DNA of 64,000 bases from contig NC_135174.1 of NCBI RefSeq assembly GCF_041146795.1, positions 288,175-352,174 of the forward strand, read 5' to 3'. The notes under the pieces were generated by a model, which saw only the letters and a program-made list of their open reading frames with translations, was not told the origin of the DNA and did no database searches. The position numbers and the translations under genes are program-made. The DNA comes from Maylandia zebra. Its lineage: Eukaryota; Chordata; Actinopteri; Cichliformes; Cichlidae. Each line of letters begins with the position of its first letter. The stretch's first letter is position 1. Of this stretch, positions 36,200 through 47,519 are shown piece by piece.

Positions 36200-38280
36200 A
36201 TTACTGTTGTTGTCTCAGGACAAACTACCTTGTTTGCTACACTCTGTGTTTATGAGCTAAAAGCAAAATCATTTCCTTGTAAAACTGATTCTGAAGTATG
36301 ATTTTACTAACTCAGAGGGTACAGCTGTTATCTCCACATTTCAACCTTTTTCTCCAAATAGAATTACGAATAGAATAATTTTTTCTTAATGTGGACTGAT
36401 ACTCCTTTGAATGAGTGCCGGGGTCCATATGTGGCGGTTGCGGTTCTCCAGCATCAAGCTAACGCTACAATAGTGGAGCAAACATAAAGGGAGAGTTTAT
36501 CATCTCGTTATATGAGATTGGAAAGCGAACAGAACAGCGTGAACCCACCAAAATAATGACATTTCCTATTTTTGTATTTATAGAATACAATTTATTATCA
36601 CTTTAAACAGACATAAAAGCATTAAACATATTTTGTTACCTCTCACAGCTTTGTTTGACTCCAGATTTACAGACTATATTTATGCACCAATTGACCACAA
36701 AAATTATGCTGCTTCAATCATTCACTAGTGATTTACAAAATTAGTATTAAACATAACTATTTTGGTATTTTAGGAACAGCTAGATTTATAGAAACAGGGA
36801 CGAGAAATCCTCTTTTAACTACATAATAAAAGCAGAAGCTTAAATGCAAATGTTTGGCTCACCTCACTGTTAAATATTGCATCCCTTTTATACACTGTGT
36901 AAGAAATGACAATACTGAACACTAATACAAAACCCCGTTACTGCTGAGAGAGCAGTGAGCACCTCTGAATATTCATCACAGCAGCTACAAAGAAAAGAAA
37001 GAGACAAAACAAAGTTACACAAGAGCACAACAGACAATGACACCCAAAAACAACCTCCGCCCCACCTCAAAAAAACAATTGCTTCATGGTATCTTAGGAA
37101 AGGTAACCTTTTACACAGATAAGATATGACTTTACAAGACTTGGATAAAACTGGATAATGTACTAGATAATGTCTGATGTCAGGGTTCAAGTCAGCTGAT
37201 GGCTATCGCTGGGATAGACAGAGATCTTATCTCACCAATATACTGCAGGGACAGCTGAATTCACCTTCAACTTAGCCACCCTAGCAGAATCCAGTCATCT
37301 TTATTGCAAACGATTAGTTTTTAGTCCAACAGACAAAAGGCTGAAAATGTTTCCATGTAATAAACGTTAGGCTGTGTTCAGCTTCTGTTCAGACTTCATT
37401 AAAATGCAGCTGTTTCATTGTGACTGTACACCGCGGACACCAGAGAAATGTTCTTGTTTCCTTTCAGTCTTAATCACTTGACATTTATCAGTAACAGTAA
37501 CATGTTAATGTACTAAAGTACTAAAAAGTACTTCATGTTTCACATATAAGTTACTGAGACCCATCTAGTGCTGGATGAACCCTGCTGAACAGAACAAAAC
37601 GGAGTCATGTGAGCATTTACCTGAAAGACTGCGAGCTTGCTCTCAGTGTTCTGCATCCATCAAAGTGACACAAGCGTTTACTTCAGCAGTGGCAGTAAAT
37701 AACCTCCAGGCAGCGTCTTGGTTCTGCGGTCACGTTAAAAGCTGCCATGCTCTGGTCCTAACACATGATGAACACGATAAAGACATGCAGCACCAGCTGA
37801 GGTTTCTCGTGTCTCTTAAACTGAACTTTTTAATGCACGTTGGTGAAATAGTTTAAATCATAAATTGTCTTTGAAGACTGTGTTTGGTGTAAGTCTTGAA
37901 ACATGTGGAAACACTCTTATCATATCAAACTCTGTTGTTGGAGGTAAAATAAACTCAACCTACAAAAACAGTGTTTCTCCAGGTTCCTTCTACTTTCAGA
38001 GTCAGACAGCAGTGTTCAAGTGTCTGTCATGTAACGCCGGGTTGATCTGCTATGACAGGTTTGAGAATATAGACGATAGAACTGAAAAGCATGGCTGGAT
38101 TCCACCTGTGACATTTCACGCGAGTCTCGTGTATTTTGTTCAAGTAGACACTGCAGAGACAGACAGAACACAGCTTATTATTGATACGAAGAAATCCTCC
38201 AAAAAATGTTCAGTCATACCTTTAAAATCATCACGGTCCTTCAGCCCAACCAGGAGTGACATACCAAAATTACTCCAACA
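36200..38280. other. intergenic, nothing assigned
   Basis: Open frames exist here (for example 37865-38296, +), but none has a recognisable domain, codon pattern or splice context. I do not call a gene. Confidence 0.3.
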
Positions 38281-38285
38281 CTACA

Positions 38286-38640
38286 TCAACAACTGAAGCA
38301 GGAGGTCACAGAAGAACTCAGTAAACTGCAGGACTCATGCCACTCAGAGTCAACAATAACAAACAGGATGGGCAAAAATGGTGAAAACCACTGCTGCCCC
38401 AAAACAACACAAATGCCCGTCTCACATTGATGATCCTCCCAAAATTGTGGGAAAACTTCTGTGGACTGACACGACCACATTTAACTTTCTGGTAGGTTTA
38501 TTACTTCTGGTTTAAAATGAACACAGCATTACAGAAACAAGGAAATTACAGCAACAGTCAAACATGGTGGAGGTAGTGTGAGGACCTGATGATAAAACTC
38601 TTTTGAAATAAATTTGCTTACTTAATTATTGTGTTATGAT
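38286..38640 (+). repeat. Tc1/mariner-like relic
   Basis: Short blocks such as CAACAGTCAAACATGGTGGAG and GGAAAACTTCTGTGGACTGA resemble Tc1-family transposase DNA (TVKHGGG and LLWTD regions). No ends or frame remain. Confidence 0.4.
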
Positions 38641-38791
38641 TATAGCGTTCAGCTGTGTTGAAATCTAATGAGTGTGGAGACATTGGATTTGATTAAAATC
38701 ATTTATATTTACTCTAAAACTGTACAGTGAGTCCTGGGGACTGTACGGTTAAGCATTCAGATTTTACTGGGGCCACTTATGTTGGTTTTAT

Positions 38792-39029
38792 CTGTTAGCT
38801 TTGAAAAAGGGGCTGGCGATGATGGTGAAGGGTGGAGTAGCATAAAGGGCTTTGACCCCATCCAGGGCCATTTTATCCACATTAGGTTGTAGTCCCAGCC
38901 TTCGGCGGAGGTGAGCAGCAGCTTGTTCCTGGTAGATCCTCTGAAAAGTGACTGTTCAGAGTTCTGCAGTGAGGCTGCAGAGCAGGCAGAGCTGACAATC
39001 AGACAGAGAGCAGAAAGCCAGGGGAGCAG
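38792..39029 (-). pseudogene. enpp7-like exon 1 relic
   Basis: The minus strand encodes a signal-peptide-like LLPWLSALCLIVSSACSA, then TRNKLLLTSAEGWDYN. After a frame change it reads VDKMALDGVKALYATPPF. This aligns block for block with exon 1 of the intact enpp7-like gene at 62246-61988 (TRNKLLLISFDGFRWNYD, LDKMAKDGVKAQYVTPPF). The FDGF metal-binding motif and about eight residues around it are corrupted or deleted. The position matching the initiator reads TTG, and the donor that should be GT reads AT (38791-38790). It is clearly dead. The other exons are not seen. Confidence 0.75.
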
Positions 39030-39584
39030 CAAAGATTTAGACAGTGCTGTAGTTTTACCAACGATCCACTGTGCTCCAGTTTAATGTTTCCTGCTTTTGT
39101 AGTGACTTCCAGTAATATACAAGTATGACCAACACTCCAGGACGAAAGAGAAACTGTTTTGCACAGTGTTAGTGGATACACCCCGAAAGAATGCATTTAC
39201 TTTAAAAGGCATATCAGTCAGTACTTATCTGCTCATAATCACGTTTTAAATCTTTGCCATTGGATTGAGGAGCTATGACAGGGAAGGTATGTGTGTGCAT
39301 GCTTGTGTGTGAAGAGCCTGGACGCTGACAGTTAAACTGCAGCAGGTCAAATGGACTGAACTGCCAAAGGGGATTTTTCCTTTGAAGCTTCTTGTAATCT
39401 TTGCATATTTAATTAATGGTTCTTTGACATTCTTGCCCTTTGGCAGCTGGGACACATTGACGTAGGGCAATTCTTTGAAGTGAGCTTGCCTGATGAATCC
39501 AGCCCATCAGCTCCACTGCACTTGTGGTTCTAGGATATTTAAAAGTAGAATGAAAGAGGGCCCAGCGGTTAAAGCTGGAGAAAT

Positions 39585-39625
39585 CTCTGTGTGCAAGGCT
39601 GAAACTTGCACACAGAGACTCACAC
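39585..39625. repeat. short hairpin
   Basis: TCTCTGTGTGCAAG and CTTGCACACAGAGA form 14-bp inverted arms around a 7-base loop. It lies in sequence that is otherwise unassigned. Confidence 0.7.
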
Positions 39626-39879
39626 CTGTGAGTCTGTCATGGAAATGGGTTTCAGCTGGAACACAGCTCGCTCTGCCATCCACAGATCACACATGTGAAC
39701 ACGATGCAGACACTCTGCTGTCCTCTCTGGACCAACGCTCATTTAAAATGGACTGAGGCAAAGTGGGAAACTGTTCTGAGGTCAGCCAAAACGACATGTT
39801 TGGACTAAAGACGGGAGGAAGAGTCTGCTTTGTTACCAGCACTCAGCCTTCATTGAATCAGCAGCTGGCACATCTGGAG

Positions 39880-40262
39880 AGGCCATCAATGCAGGAAGGT
39901 GTATACAGGTTTAAGAGCAACAGAGGACGTATTTTTCAGGAAAGACCTGCATATTTCAGCAGGACAATACTAAACCACATACTGCAGCTATTCCAGCAGC
40001 ACAGCTTCATAGAAGAGTGCAGGTGTTGAACTGCCTGCAGTCCAGACCTTTGACTAACCCGAAACATCTGATACATCATGAAATGAAAAATACGGCAAAG
40101 CAGTGAGAAACCGCTGTCAGGGAAGAAAGGGACAACAGTCCTCTCTCTAAAGCCCAGCAGCTGCTCTCCTCTGTTCCCAGATGTTTACTGGCTGCTGTTA
40201 AAAGAAGATGGGATGCCTCACAGTGGGAAACTATTTTTTATGAGTCATGTTGCTGCCATTAA
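39880..40262 (+). repeat. second Tc1/mariner relic
   Basis: CCTGCATATTTCAGCAGGAC and AATACTAAACCACATACTGC resemble the QQDN.KPHTA catalytic block of mariner-type transposases, and CTGCCTGCAGTCCAGACC resembles the WPACSPDLSP block. It is heavily decayed and directly abuts the younger Tc1-like element at 40265. Confidence 0.45.
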
Positions 40263-40264
40263 TA

Positions 40265-41817
40265 CAGGGAGTGCAGAATTATTAGGCAAATGAGTATTTT
40301 GTCCACATCATCCTCTTCATGCATGTTGTCTTACTCCAAGCTGTATAGGCTCGAAAGCCTACTACCAATTAAGCATATTAGGTGATGTGCATCTGTGTAA
40401 TGAGAAGGGGTGTGGTCTAATGACATCAACACCCTATATCAGGTGTGCATAATTATTAGGCAACATCCTTTCCTTTGGCAAAATGGGTCAAAAGAAGGAC
40501 TTGACAGGCTCAGAAAAGTCAAAAATAGTGAGATATCTTGCAGAGGGATGCAGCAGTCTCAAAATTGCAAAGCTTCTGAAGCGTGATCATCGAACAATCA
40601 AGCGTTTCATTCAAAATAGTCAACAGGGTCGCAAGAAGCGTGTGGAAAAACCAAGGCGCAAAATAACTGCCCATGAACTGAGAAAAGTCAAGCGTGCAGC
40701 TGCCAAGATGCCACTTGCCACCAGTTTGGCCATATTTCAGAGCTGCAACATCACTGGAGTGCCCAAAAGCACAAGGTGTGCAATACTCAGAGACATGGCC
40801 AAGGTAAGAAAGACGACCACCACTGAACAAGACACACAAGCTGAAACGTCAAGACTGGGCCAAGAAATATCTCAAGACTGGTTTTTCTAAGGTTTTATGG
40901 ACTGATGAATGAGAGTGAGTCTTGATGGGCCAGATGGATGGGCCCGTGGCTGGATTGGTAAAGGGCAGAGAGCTCCAGTCCGACTCAGACGCCAGCAAGG
41001 TGGAGGTGGAGTACTGGTTTGGGCTGGTATCATCAAAGATGAGCTTGTGGGGCCTTTTCGGGTTGAGGATGGAGTCAAGCTCAACTCCCAGTCCTACTGC
41101 CAGTTTCTGGAAGACACCTTCTTCAAGCAGTGGTACAGGAAGAAGTCTGCATCCTTCAAGAAAAACATGATTTTCATGCAGGACAATGCTCCATCACACG
41201 CGTCCAAGTACTCCACAGCGTGGCTGCAAGAAAGGGTATAAAAGAAGAAGAACTAATGACATGGCCTCCTTGTTCACCTGATCTGAACCCCATTGAGAAC
41301 CTGTGGTCCATCATCAAATGTGAGATTTACAAGGAGGGAAAACAGTACACCTCTCTGAACAGTGTCTGGGAGGCTGTGGTTGCTGCTGCACGCAATGTTG
41401 ATGGTGAACAGATCAAAACACTGACAGAATCCATGGATGGCAGGCTTTTGAGTGTCCTTGCAAAGAAAGGTGGCTATATTGGTCACTGATTTGTTGTTGT
41501 TTTGTTTTTGAATGTCAGAAATGTATATTTGTGAATGTGGAGATGTTATATTGGTTTCACTGGTAAAAATAAATAATTGAAATGGGTATATATTTGTTTT
41601 TTGTTAAGTTGCCTAATAATTATGCACAGTAATAGTCACCTGCACACACAGATATCCCCCTAAAATAGCTAAAACTAAAAACAAACTAAAAACTACTTCC
41701 AAAAACATTCAGCTTTGATATTAATGAGTTTTTTGGGTTCATTGAGAACATGGTTGTTGTTCAATAATAAAATTATTCCTCAAAAATACAACTTGCCTAA
41801 TAATTCTGCACTCCCTG
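40265..41817 (+). mobile_element. complete-ended Tc1-like transposon
   Basis: The ends CAGGGAGTGCAGAATTATTA and TAATAATTCTGCACTCCCTG are inverted and flanked by TA (40263-40264 and 41818-41819). Internal subterminal copies of GCATAATTATTAGGC and GCCTAATAATTATGC lie at about 40447 and 41610. The 1553-bp length is normal for the family. The transposase within is broken by frameshifts. Confidence 0.9.
40483..41489 (+). pseudogene. Tc1-like transposase, frameshifted
   Basis: The frame starts with MGQKKDLTGSEKSKIVRYL and an N-terminal paired-like helix-turn-helix DNA-binding region (residues 1-110 or so). It breaks at about 40865-40890, near the first catalytic block (TGFSKVLWTDE in another register). 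It continues in the first register at 40915-41241 with GPDGWARGWIGKGQRAP and NMIFMQDNAPSH, then shifts again at about 41235. The last block, MTWPPCSPDLNPIENLW, runs to the stop at 41489. All three DDE/D blocks are thus present in the DNA but not in one frame. At least three frame changes are needed, so this copy is inactive. Confidence 0.85.
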
Positions 41818-41819
41818 TA

Positions 41820-42090
41820 TAGTGGGGTTGGGGTTGTAGGGGTTGCAACTCTGAATTGGATAAGTGGGAGAATGTGGACAGATGGAAGGAAACATTTTCA
41901 TAGTATATTTAAGTATGTTCACAAATGATCAGAGTTACAATGAAAAATGGAGAACAAACAAAATCACCGAACTGCTGTGATTCATGAATTATTATTATTT
42001 TTGATTAAGAAGTGCTTCTGTGCTGTACTTTCACATTTGTATTAAACAATAGAGGATTTCTCAAACTAGATTATTATGTAAAACAAATTT
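41820..42090. other. intergenic, AT-rich
   Basis: Nothing is recognised here except that the 3' end of the small membrane protein gene (-) would lie here. Confidence 0.3.
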
Positions 42091-43003
42091 TTAAAAGACA
42101 GTTTGCATTTTGTCAGCCTTTTCATCATCATCATCATCAGCAGCAGCACCACCAGCAGGAGCAGCATGCTTTGGTTTGGATCTGAGAAGAGAGGACAAAA
42201 ATAAAAAGAATGTGTCAGATAGCAGGATGCAGCATCAGCTTTGTTACAAAATTAACAGTGAAATATTTGCACTTTAACAGGATTTATGTTCACTGTTTTA
42301 TTGCTTCAGAATATCTCCACATTCCAATCACAAGTTCAGAGTTACCTTGGTGACTCTTATGTATGTCTTTCTTTTAGGCTGGAGTATTGTCATTTCTTTA
42401 CTCTCTGAAAACCTTTATTTGACCCAAAATGTTACAGAAAGAGTACTGAGAGAAACTAAAAGGAGAGGTGTCTTGATGCTCGCTCAGTCATCCAGGTAAG
42501 TAAATCCCAGAAGGTTGATTCTGTTCATCTGGACTTTGTTTTCAGTCTCAGCTGACTGCAGGTTTCCCCAAACCCAACCTTACTATTGCTTGCTTAAAGG
42601 GGAATTCTTGGGTTTCCTTTGCTTTAAAGTTTTGACCTTAATATGTGAATTGTATTTATGTATTGATTTGGCAACAAGCACACTGATAGATGTATCCATG
42701 ATTACATGATTATAGTACTTTACCTATTTGCTTTTCTCCTTAAACACCAAGTATAAGAAGTTCCCACTATAAAAATCAGAACCAGAAACCCAGCCACTGC
42801 TGATAAGCCAATGAAAGCCTGATGATGACGATTTACCTCATAATCTGCAGACAGACAGAAAAGCATGAATAGTTACGACGCAAAAGACAGAGAGACAAAG
42901 CTACACAAAGACACTCACACATATCTGAAAAGGTTGGTGCTCTTATCTGAGCAGAGAAGGCAGGATTAAGGGATTTGTTTGGGAATATAAAACTTCCCCC
43001 ATT
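42091..43003 (-). CDS. small type I membrane protein, SMIM24/PDZK1IP1-like (5' exon missing)
   Basis: Three minus-strand exons join in phase with good GT-AG sites: 43003-42919, 42844-42724 and 42181-42091. The product from the second exon onward is about 99 residues. There is an extracellular part ending FSDMYYEVNRHH, one membrane helix, FIGLSAVAGFLVLIFIVG, then WCLRRKANRSKPKH, a run of five Asp and the C-terminus KMQTVF. The GL-AV-GFL helix followed by WC matches the SMIM24/PDZK1IP1 (MAP17) family. Its members end in PDZ ligands, and TVF would be a class I ligand. The signal-peptide exon should lie above 43010 but I could not find it. Function in fish is unknown. Confidence 0.65.
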
Positions 43004-43477
43004 CTGTAGTAACAACAGTAATGACATTTATATTTACTGACTGGGAATGGCACTGCATCTGTGTTACACTGTGACACTCCATCTGTGAGGTGATAACAAA
43101 GTGATTATTATTATGTAGATTTAGATATCATCATCTACCTCAACTAAGAACAAGCTGCAGTGTGTTTTCTGTCATTTCAACTCAAAAATGTCAGTTGTCT
43201 TTTTATCAGTGGACATGATTTAAAGTTATCATCATCCCTTCACCTCAGGTTTCCACCATCTGGTTCCATTCAGACTCAATGACCCTAGCCTTTCTCAGAA
43301 TGCTGTTGAAGAGCCCAAGCTGTGCGTTGAAGTGAGCCCGACTAGCTGGTGTCGCTCAACCTCACGCACTAGCTTAGGCTCTTTCTGCACCAGAGAGGTG
43401 ATGTTCCATGTCCCAGTAGACTACCTCCATAGCTGCCAGGGCCTCTGCCCATGACTGCTGTCCAACACACATTGTAG

Positions 43478-43690
43478 GGGATAGCTCAGTAGGTAGAGTG
43501 GCGGCCCCATGATCGGAAGGTTGGGGGTTCGATTCCCCTGAACAGCTACCCTGAGGTACCCCTGAGCAAGGTACCGTCCCTACACACTGCTCCCCGGGCG
43601 CCCAATGGCTGCCCACTGCTTCACTGAGTGAATGGGTTAAATGCAGAGAGGGATTTTCCCCACGGGGACCAATAAAGTACACTTTCTCTT
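43478..43690 (+). mobile_element. tRNA-derived SINE
   Basis: ATAGCTCAGTAGGTAGAG is an A-box and GGTTCGATTCCCC a B-box. The body contains CCCTGAGCAAGGTACCGTCC, and the tail CGGGGACCAATAAAGTACAC ends near 43690. This is a teleost tRNA-type SINE. Confidence 0.7.
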
Positions 43691-45188
43691 CTCTGTAGCT
43701 GCTCCCTACGGGGCCTCGTGCATTTGGTGAGCCTACAGGAGCGCAAGCCCATTTACCACAGTACGGTAGTGATTCATGGAGAATAAATTATCATTTAAAA
43801 CTGTAAAAATTGCATTTGTATTTACTCTGGTTCTTTTTATTTAAAAAAATAAGAAATTTGGAAGAGAAAATACTTTTCACTGCTCTGTGTATTAGTCAGT
43901 TGCACTCAGTTATGTTAGCATGTAAATGGAGAGTCCTCTTCACACACTGAGGTTAGTTATGGAGTTCCACAGGGTTCAGTGCTAGGACCAATTCTGTTTA
44001 CATTATACATGCTTCCCTTAGGCAGCACCATTAGAAGACATAGCATACATTTACACTGCTATGCAGATGACACCCAGCTCTATCTGCCCATGAAGCCAGA
44101 TAACACACACCAATGAGTTAAACTGCAGGAATGTCTTAAAGACATAAAGACCTGGATGGCCGCTAACTTTCTGCTTCTTAATTCAGATCAAACTGAGGTT
44201 ATTGTACTCGGCCCTGAAAAGCTTAGAAATATGGTATCTAACCAGATTCTTACTCTGGATGGCATTACCTTGGCCCCCAGTAACGCTGTGAGGAACCTTG
44301 GAGTCATTTTTGACCAGGACATGTCCTTCAACGCACATATTAAACAAGTATGTAAGACTGCTTTCTTCCATTTGTGCAACATCTCTAAAGTTAGAAATAT
44401 CCTGTCTCAGAGTGACGCTGAAGAACTAGTTCATGCATTTATTAGTTCCAGGCTGGACGACTGTAATTCATTATTATCAGGAAGTCCTAAGAACTCCCTG
44501 AAAAGACTTCAGTTAATCCAAAATGCTGCAGCAAGAGTCCTGACAGGGACTAGAAAGAGAGAGCAGATTTCTCCTGTTTTGGCTTCTTGTTAAATCCAGA
44601 ACTCAAAATCCTGCTCCTCACATACAAGGTCTTAAATAATCAGGCCCCATCTTATCTTAATGACCTTGTAGTACCATATCACCCTATTAGAGCACTTCGC
44701 TCTCGCTCTGCAGGCCTACTTGTTGTTCCTAGAGTATTTAAAAGTAGAATGGGAGGCAGAGCCTTCAGTTTTCAGGCCCCTCTTCTGTGGAACCAGCTTC
44801 CAGTTTGGATTCAGGAGACAGACACTATCTCTACTTTCAAGATTAGACTTCAAACTTTCCTTTTTGCTAAAGCATATAGTTAGGGCTGGACCAGGTGACC
44901 CTGAATCCTCCCTTAGCTATGCTGCAATAGGTGTAGACTGCTGGGGATTCCCATGATGCACTGGGTGTTTCTTCTTCAGTCACCTTTCTCAATCACTATG
45001 TGTTTATACACCTGACTGCACTAAATTATTAGTGATTCTCTTCCACAGTGTGTCTTTGTCCTGTCTTCCTCACCTAACCTTAACGGGTCACAGCAGATAG
45101 CCCCGCCTGTCCCTGAGCCTGGTTCTGCTGGAGGTTTCTTCCTGTTAAAAGTTTTTCCTTCCCACTGTCGCCAAAGCACTTGCTCATA

Positions 45189-46247
45189 CCCACATAGCAA
45201 AATTGGTATGGCCCACACAATGTACTTACACATGGCCCACATACCGCAAAGAATGATGGCCCTTTGGTGGCCCAGATCAGGTTTGCCAGATGTGGCCCAC
45301 ACATGGGCCAGCACAAGGCCAGTTGCAGACACACTGGTGGTCCTGTGTTGGCCCATGTGCGGATTACCTCTGGCAAACCCGATCTGGGCCACCAAAGGGC
45401 TGTCATTCTTTGCTGTATGTGGGCCATGTGTAAGTTGTGTGCAGCCTTGAGCCAGTTGCAGACACACTGCTGGCCCAGAACAGTTTCAGCTCTGGCCCCA
45501 GATGTCAGCCTAATGTGTAGCTTAATCAAGCCATGTAATAACAACATGTGCTGGAACATAATAGTGCAAAAGCAACATGACTAAACTCTGTTCAGTGAAT
45601 GGACTGATTCTTATATAGCACTTTTCTACTCTCCCAGATTACTCAAAGTACTCATTACACATTGACCCATTTTCTCTAAACTGGGTGCTTCCTAACTACA
45701 TTCACACTATTGACATGCAGACTGGAGGAGCCAGGGATCAAACCACTAACCTTCCAATCAGTCGGTGACCTGCTCTACCTCCTGAGCTACAGCCACCCAC
45801 TGGCAAACATGAGTAAACCCTCACTAGGTTTTGGATAAAGTGTACACTCATGAACCTGTCAAACCTGCATTTGAAACGTTGGCTACCATAGCAGTATAGT
45901 ATTGCAACATGGCATTTGGGTCTTCTAACTAAAATGGGAAAATAGGAACATAAATAGTGCCATCATTGCCAGACCTGGCCCACATCTGGTTGACATACAC
46001 TCTGCCATGACACCAGTCAGTCAGAAGTACCAGCTTGATGCCGGACTCAGGGAAGACCTGTTTTGTATGAGCCTGGGCCACATGCACCAAACCACAATCG
46101 AGCCAGATGTGGCATGCCATCACATAAACAGTGCCATCTACGCCAGGGCTGGCCCACATCTGGATGACATACGGCTTATCATGCCAGAAGTCAGCCAGCA
46201 GTGCCGGCTTGATACCAGATCCGGGCCAGACCTGCTTGATATGTGGG
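45189..46247. mobile_element. TA-flanked element made of TGGCCCACAT-type repeats
   Basis: The ends CCCACAT and ATGTGGG are inverted and flanked by TA (45187-45188 and 46248-46249). The target is the L2 3' UTR, whose two halves match the unbroken L2 text on either side, so this is a true insertion. The interior has repeated TGGCCCACA/TGTGGGCCA and AGTTGCAGACACACTG units in both orientations, and inverted blocks 45245-45290 against 45358-45410. There is no transposase. It contains a SINE (next entry). Confidence 0.6.
45590..45800 (-). mobile_element. tRNA-derived SINE, minus orientation
   Basis: Read on the minus strand it starts GTAGCTCAGGAGGTAGAGCA (A-box), then GGTTTGATCCCTGG (B-box), and ends in a region with ATATAAGAATCAGTCC. 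It lies inside the TA-flanked element. Confidence 0.6.
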
Positions 46248-46352
46248 TAGAAGGGTCATATGATTGCTGTGGTTTTCTATGTTTTGATTTTTTTGTGTAT
46301 TGTTGTAGAGTCCTTAAATTACATTAATAAAACAACTGTTGTTGTGATTTGG

Positions 46353-46945
46353 TGTAACGCTAAGTTATTAAAGGACTAGTTTATGTCAATGGATGAATTT
46401 ACTGACTGACGCGCAGAAGAAATAGTTCTTTATGGAGCCTAGATGGTGTGAATGATGAGACCAAAAACTGCAATGTCTTGTACCAAAAATATATTGAATA
46501 AATAGGGGAAAGGGGAAATGGAACAAAATAATTAACACAACACACAACGTAAATGTCCACAATTAAATAATAAATCAATGCTGTGATTTTTCTGTGCAAG
46601 AGTCCTTTTGCTAAGAGTCCTTTTTTTTGGTCCTTTTCTTTTTAAAGTTCACTTTTAAGGTATTCCTCCTTAGGGTCCAGCTTCATACAATGGGAAATAT
46701 GTCCGTAATCCAAAGACGGCTAAGTGGGGGAAAAGAGGGGAAAACAAAGAATGGTCCTACCGGCTCGCCACTTCAATATGAAGAAGATCAATTCAAAGGG
46801 GAAAAAAAACCTGACCGCTGAGTTTAAAGTTTAAAGATGAATTGAGGAGAGAAAACGCTTTGTTTTCCAATACCGCTCTAAATGCCATAAGCTCACAGCC
46901 ACAGCAGGAGTCGAACCCGGAAGTATCCCTCCACAGCCGGTTTTC
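46353..46945 (-). repeat. Gypsy 3' LTR, distal part
   Basis: This matches 57856-58448 of the 5' LTR. The remaining 99 bases lie at 51471-51569 beyond the nested element. The junction text is TTTTC on both sides of the insertion. Confidence 0.9.
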
Positions 46946-47508
46946 TGTCAGGGCTCGGCTGTGTGGCATGCAGGTGGAGGACCCAAACGCAAAACTCACA
47001 GACACGGGGATGAACTCAAAATCACAGCTTTAATGCTGGAATGGCAGAACATAGGAAATACAAAACTAAACTGGGAAAAGTAAACTAACACTCGGAGAGA
47101 GAGACACAGGGAAATCCACGCAGCATGAGGGACGACGTCACACTGAACAGAGGGAGACGCAGACAGAAATACACAGAGGGTTAACGAGGGAAGTGGGAAC
47201 ACACGGGGAACACAGGTGACACTGATAATCATAACGAGACAGGGCGGGGTGAACTGAACACTGACGGGAGAGGTGAAACAGGAAGTACAGGAGGAGAGAG
47301 AGCACGAGTAGAACACCAACGTAACAGGCAGGGGAGACATGGAATAAACACGAAAGGGGACGAGGGCTCATAAATACATAGAGGGCACACAGGGGGAAGA
47401 GAGAGCACGGGGAGAACTTAGACATAATGGGCAGGGGAAGCATGGAATAAAATACAAACATACAAGGAAACTAAGAACACTGGGCCAACATGGCCCAGGA
47501 CCATGACA
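46946..47508 (-). repeat. 3' LTR of the nested element
   Basis: 563 bp with TG...CA ends; the partner is 50903-51465. I found no difference between the copies where I compared them. A minus-strand AATAAA is not obvious near its end. Confidence 0.9.
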
Positions 47509-47519
47509 GTACCCCCCCC

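Larger units (their letters stand above)
43920..46352 (+). mobile_element. L2 LINE 3' end with internal insertion
   Basis: The reverse transcriptase part starts in frame at about 43930 with [18 protein letters not shown] and [11 protein letters not shown]. It has a stop at about 44115, resumes 44156-44593 (RNLGVIFDQDMSF, AFISSRLDDCNSLL, IQNAAARVLTGTRKR), loses bases at about 44590 and ends RAFSFQAPLLWNQLP before 44883. The 3' UTR block GGAGGTTTCTTCCTGTTAAA follows. At 45187 the UTR is interrupted and it resumes at about 46250 (GGGTCATATGATTG). It stops at 46352 where the Gypsy LTR begins. This is a decayed, 5'-truncated copy of a different L2 family from the one at 25.1 kb. Confidence 0.75.

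Noticed and set aside
37575-38296. Two adjacent plus-strand frames (93 and 143 codons)
   Set aside because: No domain, no splice context and no repeat homology that I recognise; ordinary chance frames are possible in AT-balanced DNA.
43374-43682. 102-codon minus-strand frame
   Set aside because: It is antisense to a tRNA-derived SINE, so it is a shadow.
45021-45559. Long frames on both strands (148, 159 and 106 codons)
   Set aside because: They are produced by the TGGCCCACA-type repeats of the TA-flanked element, which are open on both strands; no protein family is recognisable.
46996-47461. Minus-strand 107- and 114-residue frames, repeated at 50953-51418
   Set aside because: They are the two LTR copies of the nested element. 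The cysteine/leucine-rich translation has no domain, and LTRs are not expected to code.
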